A DNA stretch of 64,000 nt from Microbacterium proteolyticum (lineage in GTDB: Bacteria; Actinomycetota; Actinomycetes; Actinomycetales; Microbacteriaceae), in contig NZ_JACHXY010000001.1 in the NCBI RefSeq assembly GCF_014192415.1, positions 1,116,001-1,180,000 on the forward strand, written 5' to 3'. Positions 34,521 to 44,740 of the stretch are shown here, one piece after another. How positions within the stretch are numbered: the stretch's first letter is position 1; every line of letters starts with the position of its first letter. The translations under genes were made by a program, and so were the position numbers. Below the pieces are notes generated by a model. It ran no database searches. It had not been told where the DNA came from and was given only the letters and a program-made list of their open reading frames with translations.

Positions 34521-37500
34521 TCAGGTGAGGGTGAGGGGCAGGTTCGCGATCCTCGCGCGACCGTCCGCCGTGGTGAAGGTCAGGCGCACCGTGTAGGCGC
34601 CGGCGGGGGCGATGGCGTTGCTGGAGGTCCGTCCGTTCCACTGCAGCGTCTGCGCCCCGGCGCCGAACCGCTTTCCCGATGCCAGCGTCCGCACCACGGC
34701 GCCCGAGGAGTTCACGACATTGACCGTCGTCACGCTCGCCTCCCCCGAGACCCAGTCCACCGTCACCGTGCTCCCGCGCGTCGTGGTGGTGGGCGTCACC
34801 GCGGGCGAGGAGGTGAGGAAGGTCGGCGCCGAGGTGAGCGCCACCGACGCGCGTCCGTTCGCCACCGGCACCGGCGCCAGGCCGTTCTGCGTCCAGATCG
34901 CGGCCGACCCACCCGACACGGGTACCGACACCGACGCGGCCTTGTTCGTGTAGAGGGCTTGCACGGTGCCCGCCGAGGTCTGCAACACCGTGCCGTGCAG
35001 GTTGACGCCCGAATCGACGGTGAGGTCGTCGAACGAGATGTTCCCGGACGACACCCCCGAGGTGCTCTTGTAGACGAAGATGTCGGTGACTTTGATGGGG
35101 TAGTCCCAGACACCGTCTCCGTCGCCGCCCGAGCGGGTGTAGTTGGCGTTCAGTCCGTCGGAGAACAGGGTCATCTTCGTCCAGGCGGAGCCCACGGCGT
35201 TGCCCACGAGTCCTTGGAACGTCTCGCCGGTGGCATCCTTGATCTTCAGGTAGACCGGGCTGGCGCTGTTGTCGCCGCTCACCCATACCGAGACGGCGGT
35301 CGGCTGGCCCGAGATCGTCTTGTCGGTCTGGATCTGGGCTCCCCGCGATGAGCCCGAGAAGTCGTACGACAACTGCAGGGCGCCGCTACCGGCGTAGACC
35401 GTCGACGTGGTGCGCAGGGTCGCCGTGCCCCCGTTGATCCCGGAGGCGGCGTATCCGTTGGCGGATGCCATGTCGTCCACGCGCGTCGGAGTGCTCGTCG
35501 CGCTCACGCCGGCGCGACCGACCGCCGCACCGTCGGCCAGCACGGCACCGACCTCCTTCAGGGCGGTGTACGCCGGCTTCAGCCGGCCCGACTTCTCGGT
35601 GACCGCGTACGTGTCGAGGAAGGACTCGGGGTCGTTCCCGCCGACGAGGTTGTACCAGGCGATCCCCCGGATGCCGCGGGCCGCGGCATCCAGATAGATC
35701 CTCTTCAGATATGACGCCTGATCCGCCTCGCTCGTCGCCCCGGGGCACGTCGTGCACGTGGACCAGCTCACCTCGGTGATCCACAACCCGCGGCCGGGCG
35801 CGTTGCGGTTGAGGAACGCCTGCGCCGCGTCGAGGTACGTCGGGATCGCCCCGATCTCGGGTGCCCCGTCGACGGTGTACACGTGGATCGCGAGAGCGTC
35901 GTAGGAGTTGCCCGCCCCGGCGGCGTGGACGCCCTGCATGAAGGGGTCGCTGAACTGGTCCAGTCCGCCCACGAGCACCGTCGCGGTCGGGTCCACCGCC
36001 TTGATCGCGTCGTAGGTCGCCTTCAGCAGCGCGCCGTACTGCTGCGCGGTGGCACCACCACGCCAGTAGTACTCGGTGTTCGGCTCGTTCCACACCTCCC
36101 ACACGCGCACGCGGTCCTTGTACCGGGCCACCGTCGCCGCCGCGTACGCGGCGAAGTCGGCGTTGTCCGCGGGCGGGTAGTACTGCGCGTCGGCCGCCGG
36201 GGTGCCCGCCGGCGCCGAGGACGCCCAGGGAGCGGAGTACACGAGCTTGCCAATCATGTCGACGTTGCGCGCCCGGCTGATGGCCACCGCCTGATCGAAC
36301 TTCGCCCAGTCGTAATACCCCTTGCGCGGCTCCACCCGCTTCCACTCGAACTCCTCCCGCGCCCAGCGCACCGAGGCGTCCTCGAGCAGGGCCGCCTGAC
36401 GATCGGCCTCGGCCGGGGCGTCCTGCTCGGTGAGGAAGCTGTTTATGCCGCTGATCGACGACGGCGAGGCGACGCTCGGTCGGGCCGAGATACCGGTGAG
36501 GTAGGGCTGGGCCGCCTGCACCGTGGACGTGAGCGTCCCGTCGGGGGTGGTGTCCCAGGCGAGGCGACCGGAGACGCTTCCCGTCATGCCGACGCCGGCG
36601 TCATCGGTGCCGTCCCACGTCACCTTCACTTCCCCCGATGCCGCCGCGGTGCCCGCGACCGTGCGGGTGCGCCCGCTGTTGTCGTGGAGCGTGAGGGCGT
36701 AGTCGCCGGGGGCGCCGGCGGTGAACGAGACCGTCGTGCTTCCGGCGTTGGCGCGAGAGAACCGCGCCGTGCTGGAGGTCGGCAGCGTCCAGTTCTGATC
36801 GATGACCCGGAGGTTGTCCAGCACCGCCGTTCCCGTGGCCGGCGCGGCCGATCCGTTGCGCACCACGATGACCCGCACGAGAGCCACCGGATAGTCCAGG
36901 ATGCCGTCGTCGTTGCCGAGATGCGTGGTGGCCGCCGGTTCGCCGAGATCGATCGTGGCGGTGGTCCAACGCGAGAGGCCCATCGCGCCGACGCGGTAGA
37001 AGAACATCTCCCCGGTCGCATCGCGCAGCTTCAGGTAGACCGTGTTCCAGCTGCCGTCGCCCAGCAGATCGGCCTTCAACGCCGAGGCGGGGGAGGTCAG
37101 CAACGCCTCCGGCGTGGTCGTGGTCTCGATCTCGGCGTCCGCAGACGACACGTCGTAGGCGATCCCGAGAGCTCCCGATCCCTGGGTCGCCCTCGTCGAC
37201 GTACTCGGGGTCACGGTGCCGCTGGCCGAGATCCACTCCTCACCCGCGGTCTCGAAGCCGTCGGCGACGGTCGCGTCGGTGTCGATGTGGGCGAGGGTGA
37301 GCAGCAGGGGGATGCCGCTGCGCGACGCCGTGGATGCCACCGTCGACGCCGGCGCGGCGTCGTCGTGCGCGAAGGTGGCACGCACGTCTCCGCGCATCGG
37401 GGTGCCGGCGTCATCGGTTCCGTTCCAGGCCACCGAGACGGTGCCGGCCGCCTGGGCGGAGCCCGTGAGGGTCTTGGTGCGACCCTCCTGGTCCGTCAGG

Positions 37501-39932
37501 AGGATGCTCCAGTTGCCTCGGCCCGCGGCCGAGAACGACAGCGAGGTGGCGGGCGAGGTCGGGGTGTAGAACGACGTCGCCGCCTGCGGCAGGGTCCACC
37601 CCGTCGACAGCGTCCGCACGTTGTCGAGCACGACCGAGCCGGTGGCCGGCTGGTTTCCGTTGCGCACGACGATGAACCCCGACAGCTGCACCGGCAGATC
37701 GAGGACCTTGTCGCCGTTGCCGCCCTCGATCAGGGCCGCGGGAGCGGTCAGGTCGACATCGATGGTGGTCCACGCCGTCGTGCGCATGGCGTCGAGGCGG
37801 TAGGTGAACACCTCTTCGGCGGCATCCCGGACTCGCACGTAGACCGTGTTGTACGAGCCGTCTCCGCGCATGTCGACCCGCAAGCCCGTCGCGGGCTGCG
37901 CGACGACGGTCGCCGGGGTGTTCCGCACGGTTTCGACGAGACCGGACGACACGTCGTAGTCGATGCGCTGGGCGAAGGCGCCCTGGGTCTTGGGCGAGCT
38001 CACCCGCGAGATGGATGCCGTCCCCATGGCGACGCGCCAGGTCGACGCGGCCGCCTCGAAGTCCTCGGAGGTCTGCGCCGTCGCGGTCGGAGCCGCCGCG
38101 ACGGTCAGCAGGGTGGGCGTACCCGCTCGCGCCGGCGTCGCCGACCACTCCGCGTCGGGGGAGGAGTCGTGCTGGAGCGTGCTGCGGATCGGGCCCTCCA
38201 TCTCGACGCCCTCGCCCGCCTTGCCGTCCCACGCCACCGTGACGTCGCCGGGTTCGTCGGCCCGGCCGGGGATGCGTCGCTCGCGTCCCTCCTGGTCGCG
38301 CAGCTCGATGAGCCAGTTGCCGGCCGATGCGGCGTCGAAGTCGAGGGTCGCCGTCTCTCCGGACTCGGGAGTGAGGAAGTCGACGTCCGATTGCGGCATG
38401 CTCCAGCCGCTGCGGACGACGCGAAGGTTGTCGAGCAGGAGCGACCCGGTCGCCGGCTGCTCGCCGTTTCGCACGACGAAGAATCCGGCGAGGGTGAGGG
38501 GCATGTCGGGAACCCTGTCGCCGTTGCCCCCCTCGACCAGTGCCGGCTCCTGCGTCATGTCCACCGCCACCGTCCGCCACACCGCATCGCGCATGGCGTC
38601 GACGCGGTACGTGAAGGCCTCGCCGGTGGCATCGGCGACCCGCACGTAGACGGTGTTGTACGTGCTGTCGCCGCGCATGTCGACCTTCAACGCGAGCACC
38701 GGGGAGTCCGAGACGTCGAGGGGGGCGCTGCGCACGACGCTCACCATGCCCTGACCGAGGTCGTAGTCGATGCTCAGTGCATCATCGCCCTGCGTCCGCC
38801 GCACGTCGCCGGATGCGGCCACCCCGGCGCGGTCGACGCTCGCGGATCCGGTCGACACGCTCCACCCGTCGCCGCCCGACTCGAAGCCCTCGATCAGCGA
38901 GGTCGCACTGTCGTCGTCGGCTTCGGCCACGGTCAGCAGTGTCGGGACACCCACCGTGAGCGCGGCGCCGACCACCCCATTCGCGGAGGCCGCGTGACGG
39001 AAGACTCCACGCACCTGACCGGTCATCGTCTGGTCGGCGTCGTCGCGCCCGTCCCACGGTGTCCGCACCGTCCCGGCACCGTCGGTGGCACCGGCGAGGG
39101 TCCGCGTCCGCCCGCCCTCGTCGATGAGGCGCAGCTCCCACTCGCCGGGCCCGGCCGCGTCGAACGACACCTCGGCGTCGGCACCCGCGCGCGGGTCGAA
39201 GAACGAGGGGGATGCCACGGGCAGACCCCACCCGGTCGTGACGGCGCGCAGGTCGTCGATCACGAAGGTGCCCGTCGGCGGTTGCGCGCCGTTTCGTACC
39301 ACGAGCATCCCTGCCACCGTCAGCGGAGTGTCGAGCACACCGTCGGCGTTACCACCCTCCCGCGCGACGGGGGTGCCGGTGAGGTCGACGGTGAGGGTCT
39401 GGAACACCGAATCGCGCATCGCGTCCACGCGGTAGACGAAGGTCTCTCCACTCGCGTCGCGCACACGCAGGTACACGGTGTTGTACGTGCCGTCGCCCTT
39501 CATATCGAGGGTGAGGGCGGTCGTGGAGGGCGGGATGGACGGCGCCGAGGCCGCCGGATAGGCCACCTCGCTCATGCCGTCGGTGACGTCGTAGGCGACC
39601 GCGAGTGCCGCCTCGCCCTCGGTCGCGTCGGTCGATCGAGACGGGGTGGCCGACCCCGTGATCGTCGAGACGCGGGGCGCGGCGTCATCGAAGGTGTCGA
39701 CGGACACACCGGACTCGGCCGCGGCTGCGGCCGTCGGAACGCCGACCGTGCCGGTGAGGACCATCAGCATGACGAGCGCCGCCGACACCGACGGCGCACC
39801 CGCTGCGCGTGCGAGCTGTGCCGGCGTGCGACGGGGTGCCTCGCGATGGCCGGCGCCCTCGCGGTCCCGCCCTCGTTCTGCACTGCGCGAAGCGACTCCG
39901 CGCATGCTGTTGCGCCACGGCTGCTGCCTCAT
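34521..39932 (-). CDS. Very large secreted modular glycoside hydrolase (GH39/GH5-like) with repeated carbohydrate-binding and FlgD-like modules
   Basis: The 1803-residue protein starts with a long charged leader and a signal peptide (hydrophobic about 45-66, then PTAAAAAES). Four repeats of about 270 residues follow (from about 80, 345, 620, 890). Each joins a beta-sandwich carbohydrate-binding-like part (YNTVYVRVRDA, VEGGNGD, VVRNG-QPATG, LDN-RV) to a FlgD/Big-like part (WDG-DDAG). Residues of about 1150-1470 form a (beta/alpha)8 glycosidase with VWEVWNEPN (acid/base E1283) and LWITEVSWST (nucleophile E1387). A fifth binding module (about 1487-1690) and a terminal FlgD-like domain end it. 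ATG 39932 follows GGAG at good spacing; ATG 39944 and 40004 are alternatives. It probably trims or releases the locus polysaccharide. Confidence 0.8.
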   Translation of the reverse strand: MRQQPWRNSMRGVASRSAERGRDREGAGHREAPRRTPAQLARAAGAPSVSAALVMLMVLTGTVGVPTAAAAAESGVSVDTFDDAAPRVSTITGSATPSRSTDATEGEAALAVAYDVTDGMSEVAYPAASAPSIPPSTTALTLDMKGDGTYNTVYLRVRDASGETFVYRVDAMRDSVFQTLTVDLTGTPVAREGGNADGVLDTPLTVAGMLVVRNGAQPPTGTFVIDDLRAVTTGWGLPVASPSFFDPRAGADAEVSFDAAGPGEWELRLIDEGGRTRTLAGATDGAGTVRTPWDGRDDADQTMTGQVRGVFRHAASANGVVGAALTVGVPTLLTVAEADDDSATSLIEGFESGGDGWSVSTGSASVDRAGVAASGDVRRTQGDDALSIDYDLGQGMVSVVRSAPLDVSDSPVLALKVDMRGDSTYNTVYVRVADATGEAFTYRVDAMRDAVWRTVAVDMTQEPALVEGGNGDRVPDMPLTLAGFFVVRNGEQPATGSLLLDNLRVVRSGWSMPQSDVDFLTPESGETATLDFDAASAGNWLIELRDQEGRERRIPGRADEPGDVTVAWDGKAGEGVEMEGPIRSTLQHDSSPDAEWSATPARAGTPTLLTVAAAPTATAQTSEDFEAAASTWRVAMGTASISRVSSPKTQGAFAQRIDYDVSSGLVETVRNTPATVVAQPATGLRVDMRGDGSYNTVYVRVRDAAEEVFTYRLDAMRTTAWTTIDVDLTAPAALIEGGNGDKVLDLPVQLSGFIVVRNGNQPATGSVVLDNVRTLSTGWTLPQAATSFYTPTSPATSLSFSAAGRGNWSILLTDQEGRTKTLTGSAQAAGTVSVAWNGTDDAGTPMRGDVRATFAHDDAAPASTVASTASRSGIPLLLTLAHIDTDATVADGFETAGEEWISASGTVTPSTSTRATQGSGALGIAYDVSSADAEIETTTTPEALLTSPASALKADLLGDGSWNTVYLKLRDATGEMFFYRVGAMGLSRWTTATIDLGEPAATTHLGNDDGILDYPVALVRVIVVRNGSAAPATGTAVLDNLRVIDQNWTLPTSSTARFSRANAGSTTVSFTAGAPGDYALTLHDNSGRTRTVAGTAAASGEVKVTWDGTDDAGVGMTGSVSGRLAWDTTPDGTLTSTVQAAQPYLTGISARPSVASPSSISGINSFLTEQDAPAEADRQAALLEDASVRWAREEFEWKRVEPRKGYYDWAKFDQAVAISRARNVDMIGKLVYSAPWASSAPAGTPAADAQYYPPADNADFAAYAAATVARYKDRVRVWEVWNEPNTEYYWRGGATAQQYGALLKATYDAIKAVDPTATVLVGGLDQFSDPFMQGVHAAGAGNSYDALAIHVYTVDGAPEIGAIPTYLDAAQAFLNRNAPGRGLWITEVSWSTCTTCPGATSEADQASYLKRIYLDAAARGIRGIAWYNLVGGNDPESFLDTYAVTEKSGRLKPAYTALKEVGAVLADGAAVGRAGVSATSTPTRVDDMASANGYAASGINGGTATLRTTSTVYAGSGALQLSYDFSGSSRGAQIQTDKTISGQPTAVSVWVSGDNSASPVYLKIKDATGETFQGLVGNAVGSAWTKMTLFSDGLNANYTRSGGDGDGVWDYPIKVTDIFVYKSTSGVSSGNISFDDLTVDSGVNLHGTVLQTSAGTVQALYTNKAASVSVPVSGGSAAIWTQNGLAPVPVANGRASVALTSAPTFLTSSPAVTPTTTTRGSTVTVDWVSGEASVTTVNVVNSSGAVVRTLASGKRFGAGAQTLQWNGRTSSNAIAPAGAYTVRLTFTTADGRARIANLPLTLT

Positions 39933-40323
39933 GTCCAGCTCCATTCGCCACACCCCGGTACCCCGTATACGGCACAAAATATTGCGTGGGAAGCGCGCAG
40001 ACAAGCCATTCCAAAGGTGAAGACGACGGCCAATGTTTGCGCTACCATTTCTGTCTTATCGTGCGCATTTCGGGCCGGTCGAGTCGTATCCTGCTCTCTT
40101 TCACGGCTCATTCGAATGATCGTCGAGCTCGTTTCATCCCCCGCCTCGCCCTGCCGATCGACCCGCATCACGCGCGAGGGCGGGGAGGACGACGCCGGAC
40201 ATGCCCGCACCGGACCGGCCGGGCCGCGCGCGCATTCTCGACGGAGACGTTCATCGGGTGTCACACGGTGACGGCATTCATCGCGAAAAAGAGGCCGGGT
40301 GCGACGACCTTAGAATCGTCGAC
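39933..40323. promoter_or_regulatory. Divergent intergenic region upstream of the secreted hydrolase and DUF4012 gene
   Basis: The 391-bp region is less GC-rich than its surroundings (for example CACAAAATATTGCGTGGG near 39973). It probably contains the promoter of the reverse hydrolase. The forward promoter is the TAGAAT at 40311. Weak frames through it have no coding character. Confidence 0.45.
40311..40316 (+). promoter_or_regulatory. -10 element (TAGAAT) of leaderless DUF4012 gene
   Basis: TAGAAT ends seven bases before the ATG at 40324. Confidence 0.5.
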
Positions 40324-42228
40324 ATGACCCGCCGCGCGCGCAGGAATGAGCCACCCCGCCCCGCGGCGGGGGAGCATTCGCGGCGCGCGCTACGCAGCCG
40401 GGCCGAAGCGGAAGCCGCGCAGAACGCGCGACGCCCGTGGTATCGCCGACCGTCTCGCATCGCCGCGGTGATCGTCGGGGCGGTCGTCGCCGTCGCGGGC
40501 GTCCTGGCCGTGACGCTGACCGCGCAGGCCGCGAGCGTCCGTGACGATCTCCGCTCGGCTCACGAGCTGATCGCCTCCCTGCAGTCCGCCATGGTGACCG
40601 GTGACGCCGACGCGCTGCAATCCGCGGCCGACGAGGCGTCGGAGCGCGTGTCGCGGGCGAGCCAGACGGTGCGGGGCCCCCTGTGGGAGGCGGGGTCGGT
40701 CATTCCGGCGGTGGGAGCGAATCTGAGGGCGATCACCGATCTGACCGCGGCGGTGCAGACTCTCGCGAATGACGCCCTCCCCCCGGGGTCGGTCATCCTG
40801 TCGGAGCTCAGCATCGACAACATCGCGCTCGCCGACGGTGGTGTCGACCTGCAGCCGTTCCGGGAGTCGCAGGCCTCGATCCCGCTCGTGGCGGCGGCGT
40901 TCGCCGACGCGCGCGGGCAGACCGACGCCATCGACGTCTCCGACCTGCTGCCGCCCGTCGCCGACTCCGTCTCCGAAGTACGTGCCTTCATGGATGACGC
41001 GACCGTCCTTCTCGACGTCGCGCAGAAGTACCTGCCGACACTCCTCGACGTCGCGGGCGGTCGATCCCCCCAGACGTATCTGGTGCTCTTCCAGAACAAT
41101 GCGGAGGTGCGTGCCACCGGCGGCAATCCGGCCGCCAGCCTCATCGTCCGCGCCGACCAGGGCCGGGTGGAGATCCTCGACCGGGCGAACTCGCTCACGT
41201 TCGATGCGGCCGGAGACGCCGGGCGGCCGTTCGCCGACCTGGCGCCCGAGACGTCGGCGCTGTACCCGTCGACGTTCGCGCTGTACTCGCAGGACTTCAC
41301 GATGACCCCGGATTTCCCCACCACGGTCCGACTGTTCCAAGAGCTCTGGCGGCAGACCAGTGGCGAGGAGTTCGACGGGGTCATCTCGATCGATCCGGTG
41401 GTGCTGTCGCACATGCTCGCCGTCACCGGGCCGGTCACCTACGGCGACCTCGAACTCACGGCGGACAACGCCGTCCAGGTGCTGCTCAGCGACGCCTACG
41501 AGAGATTCCCCACCGGCGAGGAGTCCGACGCGTTCTTCACGGCGATCTCGCAAGGGTTCTTCCAGTACCTCACGACCTCCCGGTGGGACCCCACCCAGAT
41601 GCTCGGCGCCTTGCAGGTGTCCGCGACGGAGCAGAGACTGCTGATGAACTTCCGCGACGAGGGGGCGCAGGCCCTCTCGAAGGAGTTCGGTCTGGACGGC
41701 TCGCTACGGACGGACAACGTCGAATCGACGCAGCTCGGCACGTATCTGAACGACTACTCGGTGGGCAAACTCGAGTACCACCTCCGGCAGAGGGTCGACG
41801 CCTCGTGCGACGCCGCAGCGCGCACCGTCACGACCACCACCACGCTGGCGAACGAGATCCCGTCGAGTATTCAGAGCACGTACACGCTGGGAGCGCGCAA
41901 CCCGCGGTTCGGATACCCGCGCACAGCGATGATGATCGACGTCCTCTTCTTCGCCCCTCCCGGCGCCCGGATCGTCTCGACCGAACCGGCCGTCGGCGAT
42001 GTCGCCGAGTTCGACCGGGCGGGCAGCCAGAGCGGCAACAGCGCGCTGAGCCGGCTCGTCGTGATACCGCAGGGCGAGTCGCGCACGGTCTCGTCGACGA
42101 TCCGTCTGCCCGACGGTGTCCTGGGCCCGCTCGACCTGCGCCACACCCCCCTCACCTCGCCCACGACCGTCACGATCGACGCATCGTGCGACGAGCTGTT
42201 CGGCCCGGACGCAGCGATCCCCGGCTGA
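40324..42228 (+). CDS. DUF4012 domain-containing membrane-anchored protein
   Basis: The 634-residue protein has a basic Arg-rich cytoplasmic start, one membrane segment at about 47-69 and a long outside region. The DUF4012 signature TYLVLFQNNAEVRATGGNPA lies near 255-275, followed by FPTTVRLFQELW. DUF4012 proteins are common next to exopolysaccharide or cell-wall glycopolymer genes in Actinobacteria, but their function is not known. It is transcribed divergently from the giant hydrolase and is probably the last member of the polysaccharide locus. Confidence 0.82.
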   Translation: MTRRARRNEPPRPAAGEHSRRALRSRAEAEAAQNARRPWYRRPSRIAAVIVGAVVAVAGVLAVTLTAQAASVRDDLRSAHELIASLQSAMVTGDADALQSAADEASERVSRASQTVRGPLWEAGSVIPAVGANLRAITDLTAAVQTLANDALPPGSVILSELSIDNIALADGGVDLQPFRESQASIPLVAAAFADARGQTDAIDVSDLLPPVADSVSEVRAFMDDATVLLDVAQKYLPTLLDVAGGRSPQTYLVLFQNNAEVRATGGNPAASLIVRADQGRVEILDRANSLTFDAAGDAGRPFADLAPETSALYPSTFALYSQDFTMTPDFPTTVRLFQELWRQTSGEEFDGVISIDPVVLSHMLAVTGPVTYGDLELTADNAVQVLLSDAYERFPTGEESDAFFTAISQGFFQYLTTSRWDPTQMLGALQVSATEQRLLMNFRDEGAQALSKEFGLDGSLRTDNVESTQLGTYLNDYSVGKLEYHLRQRVDASCDAAARTVTTTTTLANEIPSSIQSTYTLGARNPRFGYPRTAMMIDVLFFAPPGARIVSTEPAVGDVAEFDRAGSQSGNSALSRLVVIPQGESRTVSSTIRLPDGVLGPLDLRHTPLTSPTTVTIDASCDELFGPDAAIPG

Positions 42229-42234
42229 GCGGCC

Positions 42235-42252
42235 GTCGCGCGCCGGCGCGAC
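42235..42252. terminator. Bidirectional hairpin between convergent genes
   Basis: GTCGCGC-GCCG-GCGCGAC forms a perfect 7-bp stem in the 32-bp gap between the convergent DUF4012 and DUF4190 genes. No T tract follows, as is usual at this GC content. Confidence 0.45.
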
Positions 42253-42260
42253 AGGGCGCG

Positions 42261-43355
42261 TCAGAGTCCGGACCCGGCCAGCGATCCCACCGTCTGCTCG
42301 GCGTTCGGGTCGAAGAGCAGGCAGAAGATCTCGCGGTCTCCGACCGCCCAGGTCTGCTCCGTCGGCCCCACGTAGTAGTAGTCGAGCCGGGAATCCTGGT
42401 AGGACACCCCCACGTACCCGCCGTACGCCGCCTCGCACCCCTGCAGAGCCGCCGTCTCGATCGCCGCGTCACCCGGGTAGGCGCCGTCGGCCACGTCGAA
42501 TCCGCCGAAGGCCTCGTACGAGTGCGGCTGCGCGCAGTCCACGACGTTGTCGGCCGCGACGAACCCGCCGGGCAGATCGTCGAGGCACGAACCGACGACG
42601 AGAGCCGACGGATCGAACGGCGCCTGCTCGTCGGGCGCGACGGTCACGCCGCCCTCCTCCGGGGGCGCGTACGGGTCGACGGACCCGCCTGCGACCGTCA
42701 AGGCCGAGAACACCAGTGTGCCGATGACGACGGTCGAGATGAAGAGGGTCAGCACGCCTCCCGCCACGATGCCGCCGAGGGCGAGACCGCGGCCCTTCTC
42801 GCCGGTGCGCTTGATCTGCGACAGCGCGACGGCGCCCGTCACGATGCCGGCCACGGGGACCACGAAGCCCAGCACGAGGGCGACGATGGCGACGACGTTC
42901 GTGCGGCTCGCCCCGGGCGCGCCGGGAGCCGACGGCGCGTCGACCCCCGGGCCGCCGGGATACCCCACCATGTCGGGAGACCCTGTGGACAGCGGCGCGG
43001 CCGGTATCGGTGCGAGTGAGCCGGCTGCGGGAGCGGCGATGGCGAGCACGCCCTGCTGCGCCAAGCGTGCCCCGACGAGCCGCGCGGCCTCGCCCGCCGC
43101 CGCGTCGCCGGTGGGCGCAGCGGGATCGGCGGCGTCGTCCGAGGGTGCGAAGACCGCGAGCGTCCCCTCCGGCACCTCCGACAGGCGCACGTCGAATCGG
43201 TCGGGGACGACGTCGCCGTCGTCCGTCGCGATCCGCGACGCGACCAGAGCGTCGGAGGAGGCGGCGACCTCGAAGCCCTGATCGGTGAGGGCTGCGGCGA
43301 CGGCATCGCGCGCCGGATCCGCGGGGAGGGAGAGTCGCAGTTCGGCGGCCGCCAT
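42261..43355 (-). CDS. DUF4190 and septum-formation-like domain membrane protein
   Basis: The 364-residue protein has an N-terminal region of about 100 residues with no recognised family and an Ala/Pro-rich linker. Two membrane helices follow around 155-225 with the DUF4190 pattern VAIVALVLGFVVPVAGIVTGAVALSQIKRTGEKGRGLALGGI broken by a small loop. The outside C-terminal domain resembles actinobacterial septum-formation proteins (VVGSCLDDL, VDCAQPHSYEAFGGFD, GCEAAYGGYVG), with paired cysteines. ATG 43355 is chosen for GGGAG six bases upstream; a GTG lies at 43373. Function is unknown; an envelope role is inferred. Confidence 0.7.
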   Translation of the reverse strand: MAAAELRLSLPADPARDAVAAALTDQGFEVAASSDALVASRIATDDGDVVPDRFDVRLSEVPEGTLAVFAPSDDAADPAAPTGDAAAGEAARLVGARLAQQGVLAIAAPAAGSLAPIPAAPLSTGSPDMVGYPGGPGVDAPSAPGAPGASRTNVVAIVALVLGFVVPVAGIVTGAVALSQIKRTGEKGRGLALGGIVAGGVLTLFISTVVIGTLVFSALTVAGGSVDPYAPPEEGGVTVAPDEQAPFDPSALVVGSCLDDLPGGFVAADNVVDCAQPHSYEAFGGFDVADGAYPGDAAIETAALQGCEAAYGGYVGVSYQDSRLDYYYVGPTEQTWAVGDREIFCLLFDPNAEQTVGSLAGSGL

Positions 43356-43462
43356 GGGTGCTCCCGAGGTCACTCGCCGCGGGCTCGCGGCGTTTGCTCA
43401 TCCGCCACGGGCTCGCAGCGTCGATCCAGGTTAGCCCGCGGGTCGCGGCGACACCCTCGGGC

Positions 43463-44656
43463 TCAGCGGATACGGCCGGCCAGGTCGTCGCGCGTCAGGG
43501 TATCGGCCGCAGCGAGCACCTCGCGCGCGGCGTCCCGGGCGTCTTCGACGTTCCACAGCAGCACGCCCACCACGCGGCCGTCGTCGAGGTAGAAGACGAC
43601 ACCGCGCTCGCTGTCGATCCAGTCCTCGACGGTTTCGAGCGACGAGTCGAGCGTGCCCACCGCCTCGTAGCGGATGCCGAAGACCGCCGAGTAGTAGTAG
43701 GGCGTGTACGTGTACGGTTCGGCGGCCCCCGCGAGGTTGCGGCCCGCGGCCCTGCCCTGCTCGTTGGCGTTGTCGACGTGCTCGACGCGACGACGCCCGA
43801 GGAGGCGGTCGGGGTAGCTGGCGACATCCCCCGCGGCGTACACGTCGTCAGCGGAGGTCCTCAGTTGCGCGTCGACGTGCACCCCGTCGTCGACACGGAG
43901 TCCGGCGCTCTCCGCCAGCTCGGTGGCCACCTCGATGCCGAGGCCGCTCACGACGGCATCCGCGCGCACCTCGTCGCCGTTCTCGAGTTCGAGGCGGGCG
44001 CCATCGGCATCCGCCTCTCCGCCGGAAACCTTGGAACCGGCGACGATCTCGACGCCCGCGTCACGGAAGAGCTTCTCGAAGCGCTCGGCGAGAGCGGCGG
44101 GGAAGACGGCGTCGCCGAGAACGGCACCCGTGTGGACGAGCACGGTGTCGACGCCGTTCTGCACGAGCGCGGCGGCGAGCTCGGAGCCGATGTACCCGCC
44201 GCCGACGACGACGATGCGATCGAGCTCTCCGGCGAGGGCGCGCAGGCGCCGGTAGTCCTCGGCGGTGCGGAAGGTCAGGGCGCGCTCGCCGTGGGAGCGA
44301 TCGTCGACGGGCAGGGCGACGGGCGTGCCTCCGGTGGCGATCAGGAGCTTGGCGTACGAGAACGTCCCGCCCTCGGCGTCCACTTCGTGCGCGTCGGGGC
44401 GGATCGCCGTCGCGTGGGTGCGCAGCCGGATGTCGGCGCCGGTGTCGTCCGCCGTCCCCAGCGGCACCTTCTCCCAGGTGAACTCGTCGTCGGTCCACAG
44501 CTTCTTGCTGAGGGCGGGGCGCGTATAGGGCTCGTCGACGTCGTCGCTCAGGATGCCGATCGTCCCGTCGGCGTCGATCTCGCGGATGCCGCGGGCGGCG
44601 GTGTCGGCGACCATTCCGCCGCCGACGATGAGGTAATCGAAGTGTGTCGTCGTCAT
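43463..44656 (-). CDS. NAD(P)/FAD-dependent oxidoreductase (ferredoxin-reductase-like)
   Basis: The 397-residue flavoprotein has two Rossmann motifs, FDYLIVGGGMVADTAARGI at the N-terminus for FAD and RIVVVGGGYIGSELAAAL near 150 for NAD(P). It also has the FAD-contact DVYAAGDVASYP near 275 and a C-terminal reductase domain. It resembles the small ferredoxin/rubredoxin reductases of the BphA4/AIF group. No ferredoxin or oxygenase partner lies beside it, so the electron acceptor is unknown. Confidence 0.8.
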   Translation of the reverse strand: MTTTHFDYLIVGGGMVADTAARGIREIDADGTIGILSDDVDEPYTRPALSKKLWTDDEFTWEKVPLGTADDTGADIRLRTHATAIRPDAHEVDAEGGTFSYAKLLIATGGTPVALPVDDRSHGERALTFRTAEDYRRLRALAGELDRIVVVGGGYIGSELAAALVQNGVDTVLVHTGAVLGDAVFPAALAERFEKLFRDAGVEIVAGSKVSGGEADADGARLELENGDEVRADAVVSGLGIEVATELAESAGLRVDDGVHVDAQLRTSADDVYAAGDVASYPDRLLGRRRVEHVDNANEQGRAAGRNLAGAAEPYTYTPYYYSAVFGIRYEAVGTLDSSLETVEDWIDSERGVVFYLDDGRVVGVLLWNVEDARDAAREVLAAADTLTRDDLAGRIR

Positions 44657-44740
44657 GCCGTCAGCATCGCCGCCGCACCTGACCGGATCGGACGCCTTGC
44701 AAGGCTGCGCGGCATCCGGTAGCCCCCCGCACAAAACCCA

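Noticed and set aside
34521..40271. A 1462-codon forward open frame opposite the giant hydrolase (35883-40271)
   Set aside because: It is an antisense shadow of the hydrolase with Arg/His/Gly-rich composition and no domain; the reverse frame has a signal peptide, repeats and catalytic motifs.
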